NCBI GenBank assembly: GCA_900553945.1
Contig: USFR01000011.1
Span: forward strand, 1-46,883
Direction of reading: 5' to 3'
Origin: an uncultured Clostridium sp.
GTDB taxonomy: Bacteria > Bacillota > Clostridia > TANB77 > CAG-508
Length of the DNA stretch: 46,883 nucleotides
Shown here: one piece after another, positions 1 to 8,271 of the stretch
Numbering within the stretch: the first letter of the stretch is position 1
How the letters are laid out: the number at the start of each line of letters is the position of its first letter
The notes under the pieces: model-generated
What the model was told of the DNA's origin: nothing
What the model saw: only the letters and a program-made list of their open reading frames with translations
Database searches by the model: none
Position numbers and translations under genes: made by a program

Positions 1-1081
1 CATCTAATAATTTTACCATGTCAAATAATGCTCCGCTTACTCCCATTTTATTTAAATGGAATTCAAAGTCTTTCATCATATCTTTATCTGGATTTTGTTT
101 TCTCCAAATTTCAAAATTTGAATTAGCAATATTCATTAAATATTCTTTTAAAGCTTCTTTTGGTATACCAACTTCTGTGTAATAAGAAACTGCTGCTTCT
201 GGATCTTTTCTTTTACTTAATTTTCTTCTTGCACCATCTTCTGTTTTCTCCAATGGAGCTGTATGTGCGAATTTTGGAACTTTAAATCCAAGTATTCTAA
301 ATAATTGAATGTGAAGTGGTACAGATGATAGCCATTCATCACTACGAGTAACTAATGTAGTGTGCATTAAATGATCATCAACTGCATGTGCAAAGTGATA
401 TGTTGGAAGTCCATCAGATTTGATAATTACTATATCTTGATCGTTTTCTGGCATATCAACTCCGCCTTTTATTACGTCTTTTATTTTTATTTTCTTTTCA
501 GGGTTTCCTGGTGATTTTAATCTTATAATATATGGATCACCATTTTTTATTTTTTCATATGCCATATCAACAGGCATGTTTCTACATTTTGCCCATTTTC
601 CATAGTATCCTGTTCTTTCTTGAGCTTTTGTTTGATTTTCTCTAATATTGCTTAATTCTTCTGGTGAACAGAAACATGGATATGCATTTCCTTCTTCTAA
701 TAATTTTTTAGCATATGCTTGATATATCTCTTTTCTTTCACTTTGAACATATGGACCATAATTTCCTTTTCCAACTGTTTCATCTGGATATAAATCATAA
801 TCTTTATATGCATTTAAAATTTCTTCATTACCATTTTCTATTTTTCTTTTTTGATCTGTATCTTCAATTCTTACAAAGAATACACCACCTGTTTGCTGTG
901 CTATTTTCTTTGCAATTAACCCTTGAAAGATACCTCCCACGTGTATAAATCCAGTTGGACTTGGAGCAACTCTTACTACTTGTGCCCCTTCTGGTAAATC
1001 TCTTTCAGGATATTTTTCTTCATAATATGATACTTCCTTTGCCTCTGGAAATATTAAATCTGCTAATTCTTTTCTATCCAT
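1..1081 (-). CDS. gltX: Glutamyl-tRNA synthetase (3' end cut by window)
   Basis: Class I aminoacyl-tRNA synthetase that charges tRNA-Glu in the cytoplasm. About 360 N-terminal residues are visible; the anticodon-binding end lies outside the window. I read the HIGH-type motif in APSPTGFIHVGG near residue 40 and the KMSKS-type motif as KLSKRK near residue 305. The start at 1081 follows an AGGAGAGAG ribosome binding site. A tRNA-Glu gene lies at 26154. In organisms without GlnRS this enzyme also charges tRNA-Gln for GatCAB, which matters because both gat genes in this window are broken. No frameshift was seen in the visible part. Confidence 0.93.
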   Translation of the reverse strand, partial: MDRKELADLIFPEAKEVSYYEEKYPERDLPEGAQVVRVAPSPTGFIHVGGIFQGLIAKKIAQQTGGVFFVRIEDTDQKRKIENGNEEILNAYKDYDLYPDETVGKGNYGPYVQSERKEIYQAYAKKLLEEGNAYPCFCSPEELSNIRENQTKAQERTGYYGKWAKCRNMPVDMAYEKIKNGDPYIIRLKSPGNPEKKIKIKDVIKGGVDMPENDQDIVIIKSDGLPTYHFAHAVDDHLMHTTLVTRSDEWLSSVPLHIQLFRILGFKVPKFAHTAPLEKTEDGARRKLSKRKDPEAAVSYYTEVGIPKEALKEYLMNIANSNFEIWRKQNPDKDMMKDFEFHLNKMGVSGALFDMVKLLD

Positions 1082-1131
1082 AAAACTCTCTCCTTTTAAT
1101 TCTAAGTGTGTCTATTTTATCATACTTTTTT

Positions 1132-3072
1132 CTAAACTTCCATTATAATTGGCAATATCATTGGATTTCTCTTTGTTTTTGCAAATATATAATCTCTTAA
1201 TGAATCTTTAAGTCTAGATTTTATTGTTGACCAATCTCTTACTCCATGTTCTTCAAGTTTTCTAACTTCTTCTCTTAACATTTTCTTAACATCTTCCATT
1301 AAGTTTTCAGATTCACGAACATAAACAAATCCTCTTGAAATAACGTCTGGACCTGCTACTATTTCACCAGTTGCTGAATCCATTGACATTACAACGATTA
1401 TTAATCCGTCTTGTGATAAATGTTGTCTATCTCTTAATACAATATTTCCAACATCACCAACGCCAAGTCCATCAACCATTACTTTGCCAAATGGAACTGT
1501 TCCTGTTAAAGCAGCTTCATCTTCGTTTAATTCTAGAATTCTACCGTTTGTTGTTAAGAATATATTTTCTGGTTTTATTCCAACTTTCTTTGCAGTTTCG
1601 CTATGAGCTATTAATTGTCTGTACTCACCATGAACTGGTATGAAATATTTTGGTCTTACTAATGATAACATTAATTTTTGTTCTTCTTGACATGCGTGTC
1701 CTGAAACGTGGATTGCTTCTAATGAGCTATATACAACCTCTGCCCCTATTTTCATAAGATCATCAATTACTTTAGCAACATATTTTTCATTTCCTGGTAT
1801 TGGATTTGCAGAAATTATTACTAAGTCATTAGATGTTATAGTAACTTTTTTGTGCTCTCCTGCTGCCATTCTTGTTAAAGCTGACATTGTTTCACCCTGG
1901 CTACCAGTTGTTATTATTACTAATTGTTCATCTGTATAATTTTTAATCATATCAATATCTATGAAAACATTTTCAGGAACATTTATATATCCTAATTCCA
2001 TCGCAGTTGAAATCATGTTAATCATACTTCTTCCGCAAACTGCTATTTTTCTATTGTTTGCAACTGCTGAATTTACAATTTGTTGTACCCTGTGGACATT
2101 TGATGCGAATGTTGCTACTACTATTCTTTTTGTACAATTAAAGAATAATTTGTCAAACACTTCTCCAACAGTACTCTCAGACATTGTATATCCTTTACGT
2201 TCTGAGTTTGTACTATCTGACATAAGTGCTAATACACCTTTGTTTCCAAGTTCTGCAAGTCTTCCAAAATCCATTCTTTCATCATCAATTGGTGTGTAAT
2301 CTATTTTAAAGTCACCTGTATGAACTACTGTACCAGCTGGTGTATGAATTGCAAGAGCTACTGCATCTGGTATACTGTGACAACTTCTAATAAATTCTAC
2401 TCTAATTTTTCCTAGTGTTATTGTTTGACCTTGATTTACTATTTTTAATTTTGTACTTTTTAATAATTTATGTTCTTCTAACTTGTGGCTTATTAATCCT
2501 GCAGTTAATTTTGTTGCATAAATTGGTACATTTATTTTTTGAAGTAAATAAGGAATTGCTCCAATATGATCTTCGTGACCGTGTGTTATAACCAATCCTC
2601 TTATTTTATCTTGATTTTTTTCAAGATATGTGAAATCAGGAATAACTAAATCTATTCCTAGCATATCATCTTCTGGGAAAGCTAGTCCGCAGTCTACTAT
2701 AACAATATCATCTCCATATTCGAATACTGTTATATTTTTACCTATTTCTTGAAGTCCACCTAATGGGATTATTTTTAGTTTATCTTTTTTAAATGCAAAA
2801 TCTAATTTATCATCTCTTTTAACTAGACTTCTTGTTGATTTAACTCTTCTTGTTGTTTTCTTTTCTTTATCTTGTTTTAAATCAGCAACTATATCTTGAA
2901 CTGTTCTTTCTTTTTTTTCTGTCTTTCTAATTTTTTTGCTCTCGTTTGATTTTTTTACTATTTCTGCCTTTACTTCTTTTGGTGTATTAAGCGTTCTTTT
3001 TCTTCTATTTGCTGGATTTCTTCTTATTGTTTTAGCTGCATTTTGTGCAGTATTTTTTTCGTTATTTTCCAT
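1132..3072 (-). CDS. rnjA: Ribonuclease J
   Basis: Metallo-beta-lactamase/beta-CASP ribonuclease (5'-exo and endonuclease) of RNA maturation and decay. The zinc motif THGHEDHIGA sits near residue 162, followed by the beta-CASP core and C-terminal domain. At 646 residues it is roughly 90 longer than usual RNase J. The excess is a lysine/arginine-rich N-terminal tail (residues 1-95, with NRRKR, KKIRKTEKKER and KKTTRRVK stretches) of low complexity, probably disordered and able to contact RNA or ribosomes. The start at 3072 has a strong AAGGAGG site. It is well separated from proS upstream and probably transcribed on its own. Confidence 0.95.
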   Translation of the reverse strand: MENNEKNTAQNAAKTIRRNPANRRKRTLNTPKEVKAEIVKKSNESKKIRKTEKKERTVQDIVADLKQDKEKKTTRRVKSTRSLVKRDDKLDFAFKKDKLKIIPLGGLQEIGKNITVFEYGDDIVIVDCGLAFPEDDMLGIDLVIPDFTYLEKNQDKIRGLVITHGHEDHIGAIPYLLQKINVPIYATKLTAGLISHKLEEHKLLKSTKLKIVNQGQTITLGKIRVEFIRSCHSIPDAVALAIHTPAGTVVHTGDFKIDYTPIDDERMDFGRLAELGNKGVLALMSDSTNSERKGYTMSESTVGEVFDKLFFNCTKRIVVATFASNVHRVQQIVNSAVANNRKIAVCGRSMINMISTAMELGYINVPENVFIDIDMIKNYTDEQLVIITTGSQGETMSALTRMAAGEHKKVTITSNDLVIISANPIPGNEKYVAKVIDDLMKIGAEVVYSSLEAIHVSGHACQEEQKLMLSLVRPKYFIPVHGEYRQLIAHSETAKKVGIKPENIFLTTNGRILELNEDEAALTGTVPFGKVMVDGLGVGDVGNIVLRDRQHLSQDGLIIVVMSMDSATGEIVAGPDVISRGFVYVRESENLMEDVKKMLREEVRKLEEHGVRDWSTIKSRLKDSLRDYIFAKTKRNPMILPIIMEV

Positions 3073-3194
3073 TTTTTCCTCCTTAATGATTTACTTTTAA
3101 TGTTATACAAAATAAATTTTGATTTTCTATATCTTTTTCTCTTTTATAATTATTATAGAATTATGTTCGAATATTACTATGCAAATTTTATAAT

Positions 3195-3231
3195 ATTAAA
3201 AACTCTTTATACCAGAAGATATAAAGAGTTT
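3195..3231 (-). terminator. Hairpin with T-tract
   Basis: Perfect 12-bp inverted repeat (AAACTCTTTATA, 8-nt loop). On the minus strand it is followed by TTTTT, so it could stop proS read-through before the rnjA promoter. Confidence 0.5.
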
Positions 3232-3551
3232 AATGATTCAATTATTCCGTTCAATTCTCTCGATTTATTGTTATTTTAAATTTCTTACTTATATAAAAAT
3301 AGATTTTACACCGCTAATAATCTATTTTATTAAATAAATGCATAGCAATAAACAATAATTTATTATTGCTTTTCTTTCATATTTAATTTTATTCCGAACC
3401 ATTATCTCTTTTTTATTTTTATATATACATCTCTTCCATATCGCCTCATGCGATAACAACTGTTTATGATTATACTATCTTTTTGTATATTTGTCAAATT
3501 TTAGAGAGACTTGCTTCGTTTTATATAGTATTCTAATATTCTTTCCTATTA

Positions 3552-3590
3552 TATGAAAAGTCGCCAAAGCTTTCTACTTTTAGCGACTCA
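3552..3590 (-). terminator. Terminator after proS
   Basis: Hairpin with AGTCGC/GCGACT base and CAAAG/CTTTA continuation, just after the proS stop, followed by TTTTC on the minus strand. Confidence 0.7.
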
Positions 3591-3597
3591 TATTTTT

Positions 3598-5292
3598 TTA
3601 TTTTACTAATTCTTTTATTCTCTTAACAACTGCTGATATTTCAACTAGTTCTGTTTCGTCTTTTCTTCTTTCTTTTAGTTCTATTTGTTCTTCTTCAACT
3701 TTCTTTCCTACTGTTATTCTGACAGGAATTCCTATTAAATCCATATCATTAAATTTAACTCCTGCTCTTTCTTTTCTATCATCTAATATTGTATCAATTC
3801 CCATGTTTGTTAAAGTTTCATATAAATCATTTGCAACTTGTTTTTGTTTTTCGTCTTTATCACTGATTTGTACAATTGCAACTTTATATGGTGCAATATT
3901 CATTGGCCAAATTATTCCTTTATCATCATGGTTTTGTTCAACAACTGCTGCTATAATTCTTTCAATTCCAATACCATAGCATCCCATTACAACTGGTTTT
4001 AATTCATTGTTTTCATCCATATAGTTTAGTCCTAAACTCTTACTATATTTAGTACCTAATTTAAATGTGTTACCAATTTCAATTCCTTTTTTGAAGTTCA
4101 AATGTCCTTTTTTACATTTTGGACATATGTCTCCTTCTTGTACATTTCTAATGTCTGCTATTGTTTCAACTTTGAAGTCTTCTAGATTTACATTTTTATA
4201 ATGATAATCTGTTTCATTTGCGCCTACTACAAAGTTTTTCATATATTTTATTTCATTATCCATTATTACTGGAATGTCTAATCCAACTGGTCCTGCAAAT
4301 CCAACGTTTGCATGTGTTATTCTTATAACGTCTTCAGCTTCGGCAAGCGCTACTTCTGTTACATTTAATAGTTTTTGCAATTTTACTTCATTTAATTCTT
4401 TATCACCTTTTACTAGGCATGCATAGAATTTATCGTCTGCTTTGTAAATTAATGTTTTAACAAAATTGTCTGCTGTTTCTCCTAAGTAATTTTCTAAATC
4501 TTCTATTGTTCCTACGTTTGGTGTATGGATTTTTTCAAATTTCTTTTTTTCTTCATTATTTGATTTTTCAATATCTAAACATTCGCTAACTTCAATGTTT
4601 GATGCATAATCACATTCGTCGCATAATACTAAAATATCTTCACCAACATCTGTAACTGCTTGGAATTCCTCTGATAGTAATCCTCCCATAACTCCTGTAT
4701 CTGCTCTTACTACTGCATAATTGATTCCTATTTCTTTAAATATCTTATTGTATGCATCGAATTGTTTTTTATATGATTTATCACAACTCTCTAAATCTGT
4801 ATCAAAGCTGTATGCATCTTTCATCGTGAATTCCCTTGTACGAATTAAACCTAAACGTGGTCTTACTTCATCACGATATTTATTTCCAATTTGATATAAT
4901 GTATATGGTAAATCTTTATATGATTTAGCTTTCATCATAGCTGCTATTGTAAAGAATTCTTCGTGTGTTGGTCCTAAAACATATGGTCTGTTGTATCTAT
5001 CATTTAATTGGAATATTGATGGTCCAAATAGTTCATATCTTCCTGATTTTTGAAAAGCTTCAATTGGTAAAAGCATTGGCATTGTTACTTCTTGTGCGCC
5101 TGCTTCATTCATATTTCTTCTTACAATTGCTTTTACGTTTTCCCAAACTTTATTTCCAAGTGGTAACTTCATATATATTCCGTTTCCAACTTTTTTAAAC
5201 ATTCCACTTTTTACAAGTAAGTTTCCACTTACTGATTCTTCATCCTTTGCATCTTCTCTTAATGTATAAAAATAACTTTCACTTAACTTCAT
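3598..5292 (-). CDS. proS: Prolyl-tRNA synthetase (bacterial type)
   Basis: Class II synthetase charging tRNA-Pro. 564 residues is the length of the bacterial form with the INS editing domain between motifs 2 and 3. Motif 2 is visible around RPRLGLIRTREFTMKDAYSF (near residue 150) and motif 3 near GCYGIGIERIIAA (about residue 440); the anticodon-binding domain is at the C-terminus. The start at 5292 has an AAAGGAATT site. A 41-codon ORF with its own good ribosome binding site lies upstream (5371-5496). Single gene, closed by its own terminator. Confidence 0.96.
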   Translation of the reverse strand: MKLSESYFYTLREDAKDEESVSGNLLVKSGMFKKVGNGIYMKLPLGNKVWENVKAIVRRNMNEAGAQEVTMPMLLPIEAFQKSGRYELFGPSIFQLNDRYNRPYVLGPTHEEFFTIAAMMKAKSYKDLPYTLYQIGNKYRDEVRPRLGLIRTREFTMKDAYSFDTDLESCDKSYKKQFDAYNKIFKEIGINYAVVRADTGVMGGLLSEEFQAVTDVGEDILVLCDECDYASNIEVSECLDIEKSNNEEKKKFEKIHTPNVGTIEDLENYLGETADNFVKTLIYKADDKFYACLVKGDKELNEVKLQKLLNVTEVALAEAEDVIRITHANVGFAGPVGLDIPVIMDNEIKYMKNFVVGANETDYHYKNVNLEDFKVETIADIRNVQEGDICPKCKKGHLNFKKGIEIGNTFKLGTKYSKSLGLNYMDENNELKPVVMGCYGIGIERIIAAVVEQNHDDKGIIWPMNIAPYKVAIVQISDKDEKQKQVANDLYETLTNMGIDTILDDRKERAGVKFNDMDLIGIPVRITVGKKVEEEQIELKERRKDETELVEISAVVKRIKELVK

Positions 5293-5370
5293 TTTTCTAA
5301 TTCCTTTCTTTTATTAGGTATTAGGATTTCATTAGGCTTTGCCCTATGACTCCATATTTTTTATTGTTTA

Positions 5371-5496
5371 TTATCTACTGCCTTCCCTTGCGGGCATTGG
5401 AGCCTCTATATTTTTTAAGTTTGCATTTAGCTTGTTTTTAGAGAGTATAATTTTATTGTTTTTATATTTTATTAAATTATTTTTTATTTTTTCCAT
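5371..5496 (-). CDS. Small ORF upstream of proS (possible leader)
   Basis: 41-codon ORF starting ATG at 5496 behind GGAGGGTATAT, a strong ribosome binding site. It is Lys/Asn-rich at first and ends EAPMPAREGSR, with Pro codons CCA and CCC close together. Between its stop and proS are short hairpins, including a TAGGGC-AAA-GCCTA stem near 5331-5345; inside its end the RNA can form CCC-GCAA-GGG. I do not recognise the product. A proline-sensing leader for proS is one idea; a T-box specifier loop was not evident. Function unknown. Confidence 0.35.
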   Translation of the reverse strand: MEKIKNNLIKYKNNKIILSKNKLNANLKNIEAPMPAREGSR

Positions 5497-5562
5497 ATAT
5501 ACCCTCCTTTTTTAATCTTTTTTTATTATCGCATCATTTGGTTTTTATGTCAACATTTTTTC

Positions 5563-5591
5563 TTGTATTTTAGCCTTCTTTGTGCTATTAT
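5563..5591 (+). promoter_or_regulatory. Promoter of cassette gene 1
   Basis: TTGTAT, 17-nt spacer, TATTAT; ORF begins 35 nt downstream after TTAGGAGG. Confidence 0.65.
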
Positions 5592-5625
5592 TATAAGTAA
5601 TTAAATACATTAGGAGGTTTTTTTA

Positions 5626-6129
5626 ATGAAAAAACAAAAAAACAATAAGAACAGCAAGGATGGGCTTACCATTCGGGTACTGACAACTAGAGATGCAAAT
5701 TCATACTTCCAGATTGCTCAGGAAGATGAGGATTTGAAGCGTTATGCTAGATTCTTTATCGTCAGCAGTATTGACGAGGCAAAAAAGAAAATAGTTTCTT
5801 ACACCTCGCATAACGAGTCTGTTTATGGATTATTCAAGTCCAATCGTTTAGTTGCAGTTTTTGATGTAAATGACGATTTTGATGAGACTGGTGCCGTTGA
5901 TGGTGCTATAGTTCATTATTTTGTCGGTAAAAAATACCGCGGTAACAATTATGCTTATCGCGGAATTAAGAAATTGGCTTCCGAACTCGCTCAAGAATAT
6001 CTAAAATTAAAGTTTGAGATTCGGAAAACAAATCATGCTAGTTTAGGAGTTCAAGCTAAGTTAGGCTCTACTATCGATAAATCATACCCTTCAAAGGAAT
6101 GTCAGCTCTTCGAGTATAGTCTTGAATAA
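5626..6129 (+). CDS. GNAT-family N-acetyltransferase (GC-richer cassette 1)
   Basis: 167-residue acetyl-CoA-dependent acetyltransferase; substrate unknown. The N-terminal LTIRVLTTRDA is a typical GNAT first strand. The acetyl-CoA loop is plausible at KKYRGNNYAYRGIKKL (about residues 104-119), and the end NHASLGVQAKLG matches the N-x-x-S...LG pattern of the family. Sampled lines are about 40% GC against about 25% in proS, with codons such as CGG (codons 17 and 133), CGC and CTC that host genes avoid. It stands alone on the opposite strand with its own promoter and terminator, which suggests acquisition. Confidence 0.8.
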   Translation: MKKQKNNKNSKDGLTIRVLTTRDANSYFQIAQEDEDLKRYARFFIVSSIDEAKKKIVSYTSHNESVYGLFKSNRLVAVFDVNDDFDETGAVDGAIVHYFVGKKYRGNNYAYRGIKKLASELAQEYLKLKFEIRKTNHASLGVQAKLGSTIDKSYPSKECQLFEYSLE

Positions 6130-6151
6130 TAGTGTGTTTGCATCTAGTTTT

Positions 6152-6189
6152 AAAAAAGAGTCACGGAATATTTTCCGTGGCCCTTTTTT
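6152..6189 (+). terminator. Terminator of cassette gene 1
   Basis: CACGGAA/TTCCGTG stem with AAAAAAG in front and CCCTTTTTT after; works for either strand. Confidence 0.85.
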
Positions 6190-6317
6190 GTATATAAACT
6201 TCCTAAAAATAATAATGTCAAGAAATTTGTTTTGTAAATTTCTTGTGTGAATAATTATACAAAATCAAAGCATTATAATAATCATAAATGTTATAAATGT
6301 TCGCTTTTGTACTTTGA

Positions 6318-6779
6318 TTAATATATTTCTTTATTCTTTTCCTTATATTCTTCAAATAAAGATTTGCACTCTTCTCTATCTATTTCTTTTAACTCAATTA
6401 CGTTGTTGTTGTTTCCTTTTAAGTATTCATATATCATATCATCTCTAAATCCTATGCTTGCTGCATCTTTTCTTGTACATGCATAATATACTTTTTTTAT
6501 GTTTGCCCAAATTATTGCTGATAAACACATTGGGCATGGTTCACATGATGTATATAAAATGCAATCCGATAAATCATGTGTATTTAATTTTTTTGATGCT
6601 TCTCTTATTGCTACAATTTCTGCATGTGCTGTTGGATCATGTGAAACTATTACTTTATTATTTCCTTTTGCTATTATATTTCCATCTTTGTCTATTATTA
6701 CAGCACCAAATGGTCCTCCATCGTTTCTGTTTGCGCCATCTCTTGCCATATCTCTTGCTTGTTGCATAAATTTATCCAT
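6318..6779 (-). CDS. guaD: Guanine deaminase-like nucleoside/base deaminase
   Basis: Zinc-dependent cytidine deaminase-fold enzyme. The metal and catalytic signature is TAHAE (HAE with the catalytic Glu) and CEPCPMC about 30 residues later. The run GGPFGAV...SHDPTAHAEI...LYTSCEPCPMCL follows B. subtilis GuaD closely, so guanine to xanthine deamination (purine salvage) is the likely role. tRNA adenosine deaminase TadA shares these motifs but is less likely, because of the GGPFGAV and DPTAHAE context. I chose the start at 6779 because the AAAGG site lies 8-9 nt ahead of it; upstream in-frame ATGs overlap that site. Monocistronic. Confidence 0.82.
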   Translation of the reverse strand: MDKFMQQARDMARDGANRNDGGPFGAVIIDKDGNIIAKGNNKVIVSHDPTAHAEIVAIREASKKLNTHDLSDCILYTSCEPCPMCLSAIIWANIKKVYYACTRKDAASIGFRDDMIYEYLKGNNNNVIELKEIDREECKSLFEEYKEKNKEIY

Positions 6780-6803
6780 ACTCATCATCCTTTCTTCGTA
6801 TTT

Positions 6804-6833
6804 ATTATACACGAACACGACTAAAAAAATCAA
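6804..6833 (-). promoter_or_regulatory. Promoter of the deaminase gene
   Basis: TTGATT, 18-nt spacer, TATAAT on the minus strand, about 25 nt from the chosen start. Confidence 0.6.
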
Positions 6834-6929
6834 AATATTTAATGCCTTTTTTCTATTTTAAATATTTATAAAATCTTAATATTTTCTAAATTGTTATAAT
6901 AAAAATTTAAAATGATTTTCCTATCAAAC

Positions 6930-6968
6930 AAAAAAGACTTCTTGCTAAGTATAGCAAAAAGTCTTTTG
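6930..6968 (-). terminator. Terminator after dnaJ
   Basis: Long stem AAAAGACTT/AAGTCTTTT with inner TTGCT/AGCAA; A/T tracts on both sides, so possibly bidirectional. Confidence 0.85.
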
Positions 6969-6973
6969 TTCTT

Positions 6974-8137
6974 TTATCCGAATATTCCACGTTTTTTTAT
7001 TGGTGGTTGTTCATTCATAGTTAATGCTAATTTTGAGATTAATTCTCTTTGTTCAGCAGTTAACTTCTTTGGAACTTGAACATGTACTGTAAATACAAAA
7101 TCTCCTCTCCAGTTTCCATTTACGCTCTTAAATCCTTTTCCTCTTAATACGAATTTTGAGCCTGTTTGTGTTCCTTCTGGAATCTTGTATTTCTCTTTAG
7201 TTCCGTCTACCATAGGAATTTCTATTTCTGTTCCTAAAGTTGCACCTGTAAATGTGATTGGAATATCACATAATACATGGTCTGCTTTTCTTGAATATAT
7301 GCTATGTTTTTTTACATGAACATTTATATATAAATCTCCTTTAGGTCCATTCTTAGTTCCTGGTTCTCCTTCACCACGTAATACAACTGTTTGACCATCA
7401 TCTATTCCTGCTGGTATTTTAACTTTTATTCTTGCAGATTCGCGTACTATTCCTTTTCCTCTACATTCACTGCAAGGTTCTTTTATTATTTTTCCTTCAC
7501 CACCACAATTTGAACAAACTTTTTGTGTTGACATTTGTCCAAATGGTGTTGTTACTACTTGTTTTATTTTTCCTGTACCATTACATACTTGGCATGTTTG
7601 AGGATTTGTTCCAGGTTTTGCACCTGTTCCATGGCAGTTTGAGCACTCTTTATTTCTGCTAATTACAATTGTTTTCTCTACTCCAAGATATGATTCTTCA
7701 AATGTAATATCTAAATTTACTTTTAAATCAGCACCTTTTCTTGGTCCAGATTTTCTTCTTGTTCCTCCTCCAAATGCTGCTGAGAAAATATCTCCAAAAC
7801 TTCCAAAGCCAAAGTCTTCAAATCCAGAGAATCCACTAAATCCATCAAATCCAGAACCATATGAGTAGTATCCTCCTCCATTCTGTCCTCCGAATCCTTG
7901 TGGTCCATTAAATCCAAATTGATCATACATTTGTCTTTTTTGTTTATCCGATAACACTTCATATGCTTCGCTAACTTCTTTGAATTTAGCCTCTGCTTCT
8001 TTTTTATTATCTGGGTTTGCATCTGGGTGATATTTCTTTGCTAGTTTTCTATATGCTTTTTTTAGTTCTTCGTCAGTAGCATTTTTTTCTACGCCAAGTA
8101 CTTCATAGTAATCTCTTTTAGATGTATTGTCGCTCAT
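6974..8137 (-). CDS. dnaJ: Chaperone DnaJ
   Basis: Hsp40 co-chaperone that delivers clients to DnaK and stimulates its ATPase. J-domain at residues 1-75 with HPD in KYHPDANPD, then a Gly/Phe-rich linker (GGGYYSYGSGF region), four CxxCxGxG zinc repeats (CSNCHGTGA, CQVCNGTGK, CSNCGGEGK, CSECRGKG), and the C-terminal substrate-binding domain. 387 residues, normal length. The start at 8137 is preferred because GGAGGGAGAA precedes it; an upstream in-frame ATG contains that site. Last gene of hrcA-grpE-dnaK-dnaJ, separated from dnaK by a hairpin that may lower its expression. Confidence 0.97.
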   Translation of the reverse strand: MSDNTSKRDYYEVLGVEKNATDEELKKAYRKLAKKYHPDANPDNKKEAEAKFKEVSEAYEVLSDKQKRQMYDQFGFNGPQGFGGQNGGGYYSYGSGFDGFSGFSGFEDFGFGSFGDIFSAAFGGGTRRKSGPRKGADLKVNLDITFEESYLGVEKTIVISRNKECSNCHGTGAKPGTNPQTCQVCNGTGKIKQVVTTPFGQMSTQKVCSNCGGEGKIIKEPCSECRGKGIVRESARIKVKIPAGIDDGQTVVLRGEGEPGTKNGPKGDLYINVHVKKHSIYSRKADHVLCDIPITFTGATLGTEIEIPMVDGTKEKYKIPEGTQTGSKFVLRGKGFKSVNGNWRGDFVFTVHVQVPKKLTAEQRELISKLALTMNEQPPIKKRGIFG

Positions 8138-8225
8138 TTCTCCCTCCATTGCATAACTTACAGTAATTACATTCTATTATAAAAACTTTAAGTTTTACTT
8201 TTATCTTTCAAATATTCATGTATAA

Positions 8226-8260
8226 AAGTTTGGGGCGTATGATTCTTGCGCCCCAAACTA
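8226..8260 (-). terminator. Hairpin between dnaK and dnaJ
   Basis: GTTTGGGGCG/CGCCCCAAAC stem followed by TTTT on the minus strand. Its GC-rich stem stands out in this AT-rich DNA. Likely a partial terminator or RNA processing/stability element that separates dnaK and dnaJ dosage. Confidence 0.75.
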
Positions 8261-8271
8261 ATTTGAATTTT

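Larger units (their letters stand above)
3073..3597. other. Intergenic region between proS and rnjA
   Basis: No convincing coding sequence in these 525 bases. It holds the proS terminator hairpin (3552-3590), a second perfect 12-bp hairpin (3200-3231), and a small TATCGC-CTCAT-GCGATA stem at 3439-3455. I could not choose a firm rnjA promoter: TATAAT-like hexamers occur on the minus strand near 3150-3165, but without a good -35. Confidence 0.5.

Noticed and set aside
8226..8260. GC-rich hairpin between dnaK and dnaJ as an RNA thermometer
   Set aside because: It does not cover the dnaJ ribosome binding site and has a T-tract; a partial terminator is more likely.
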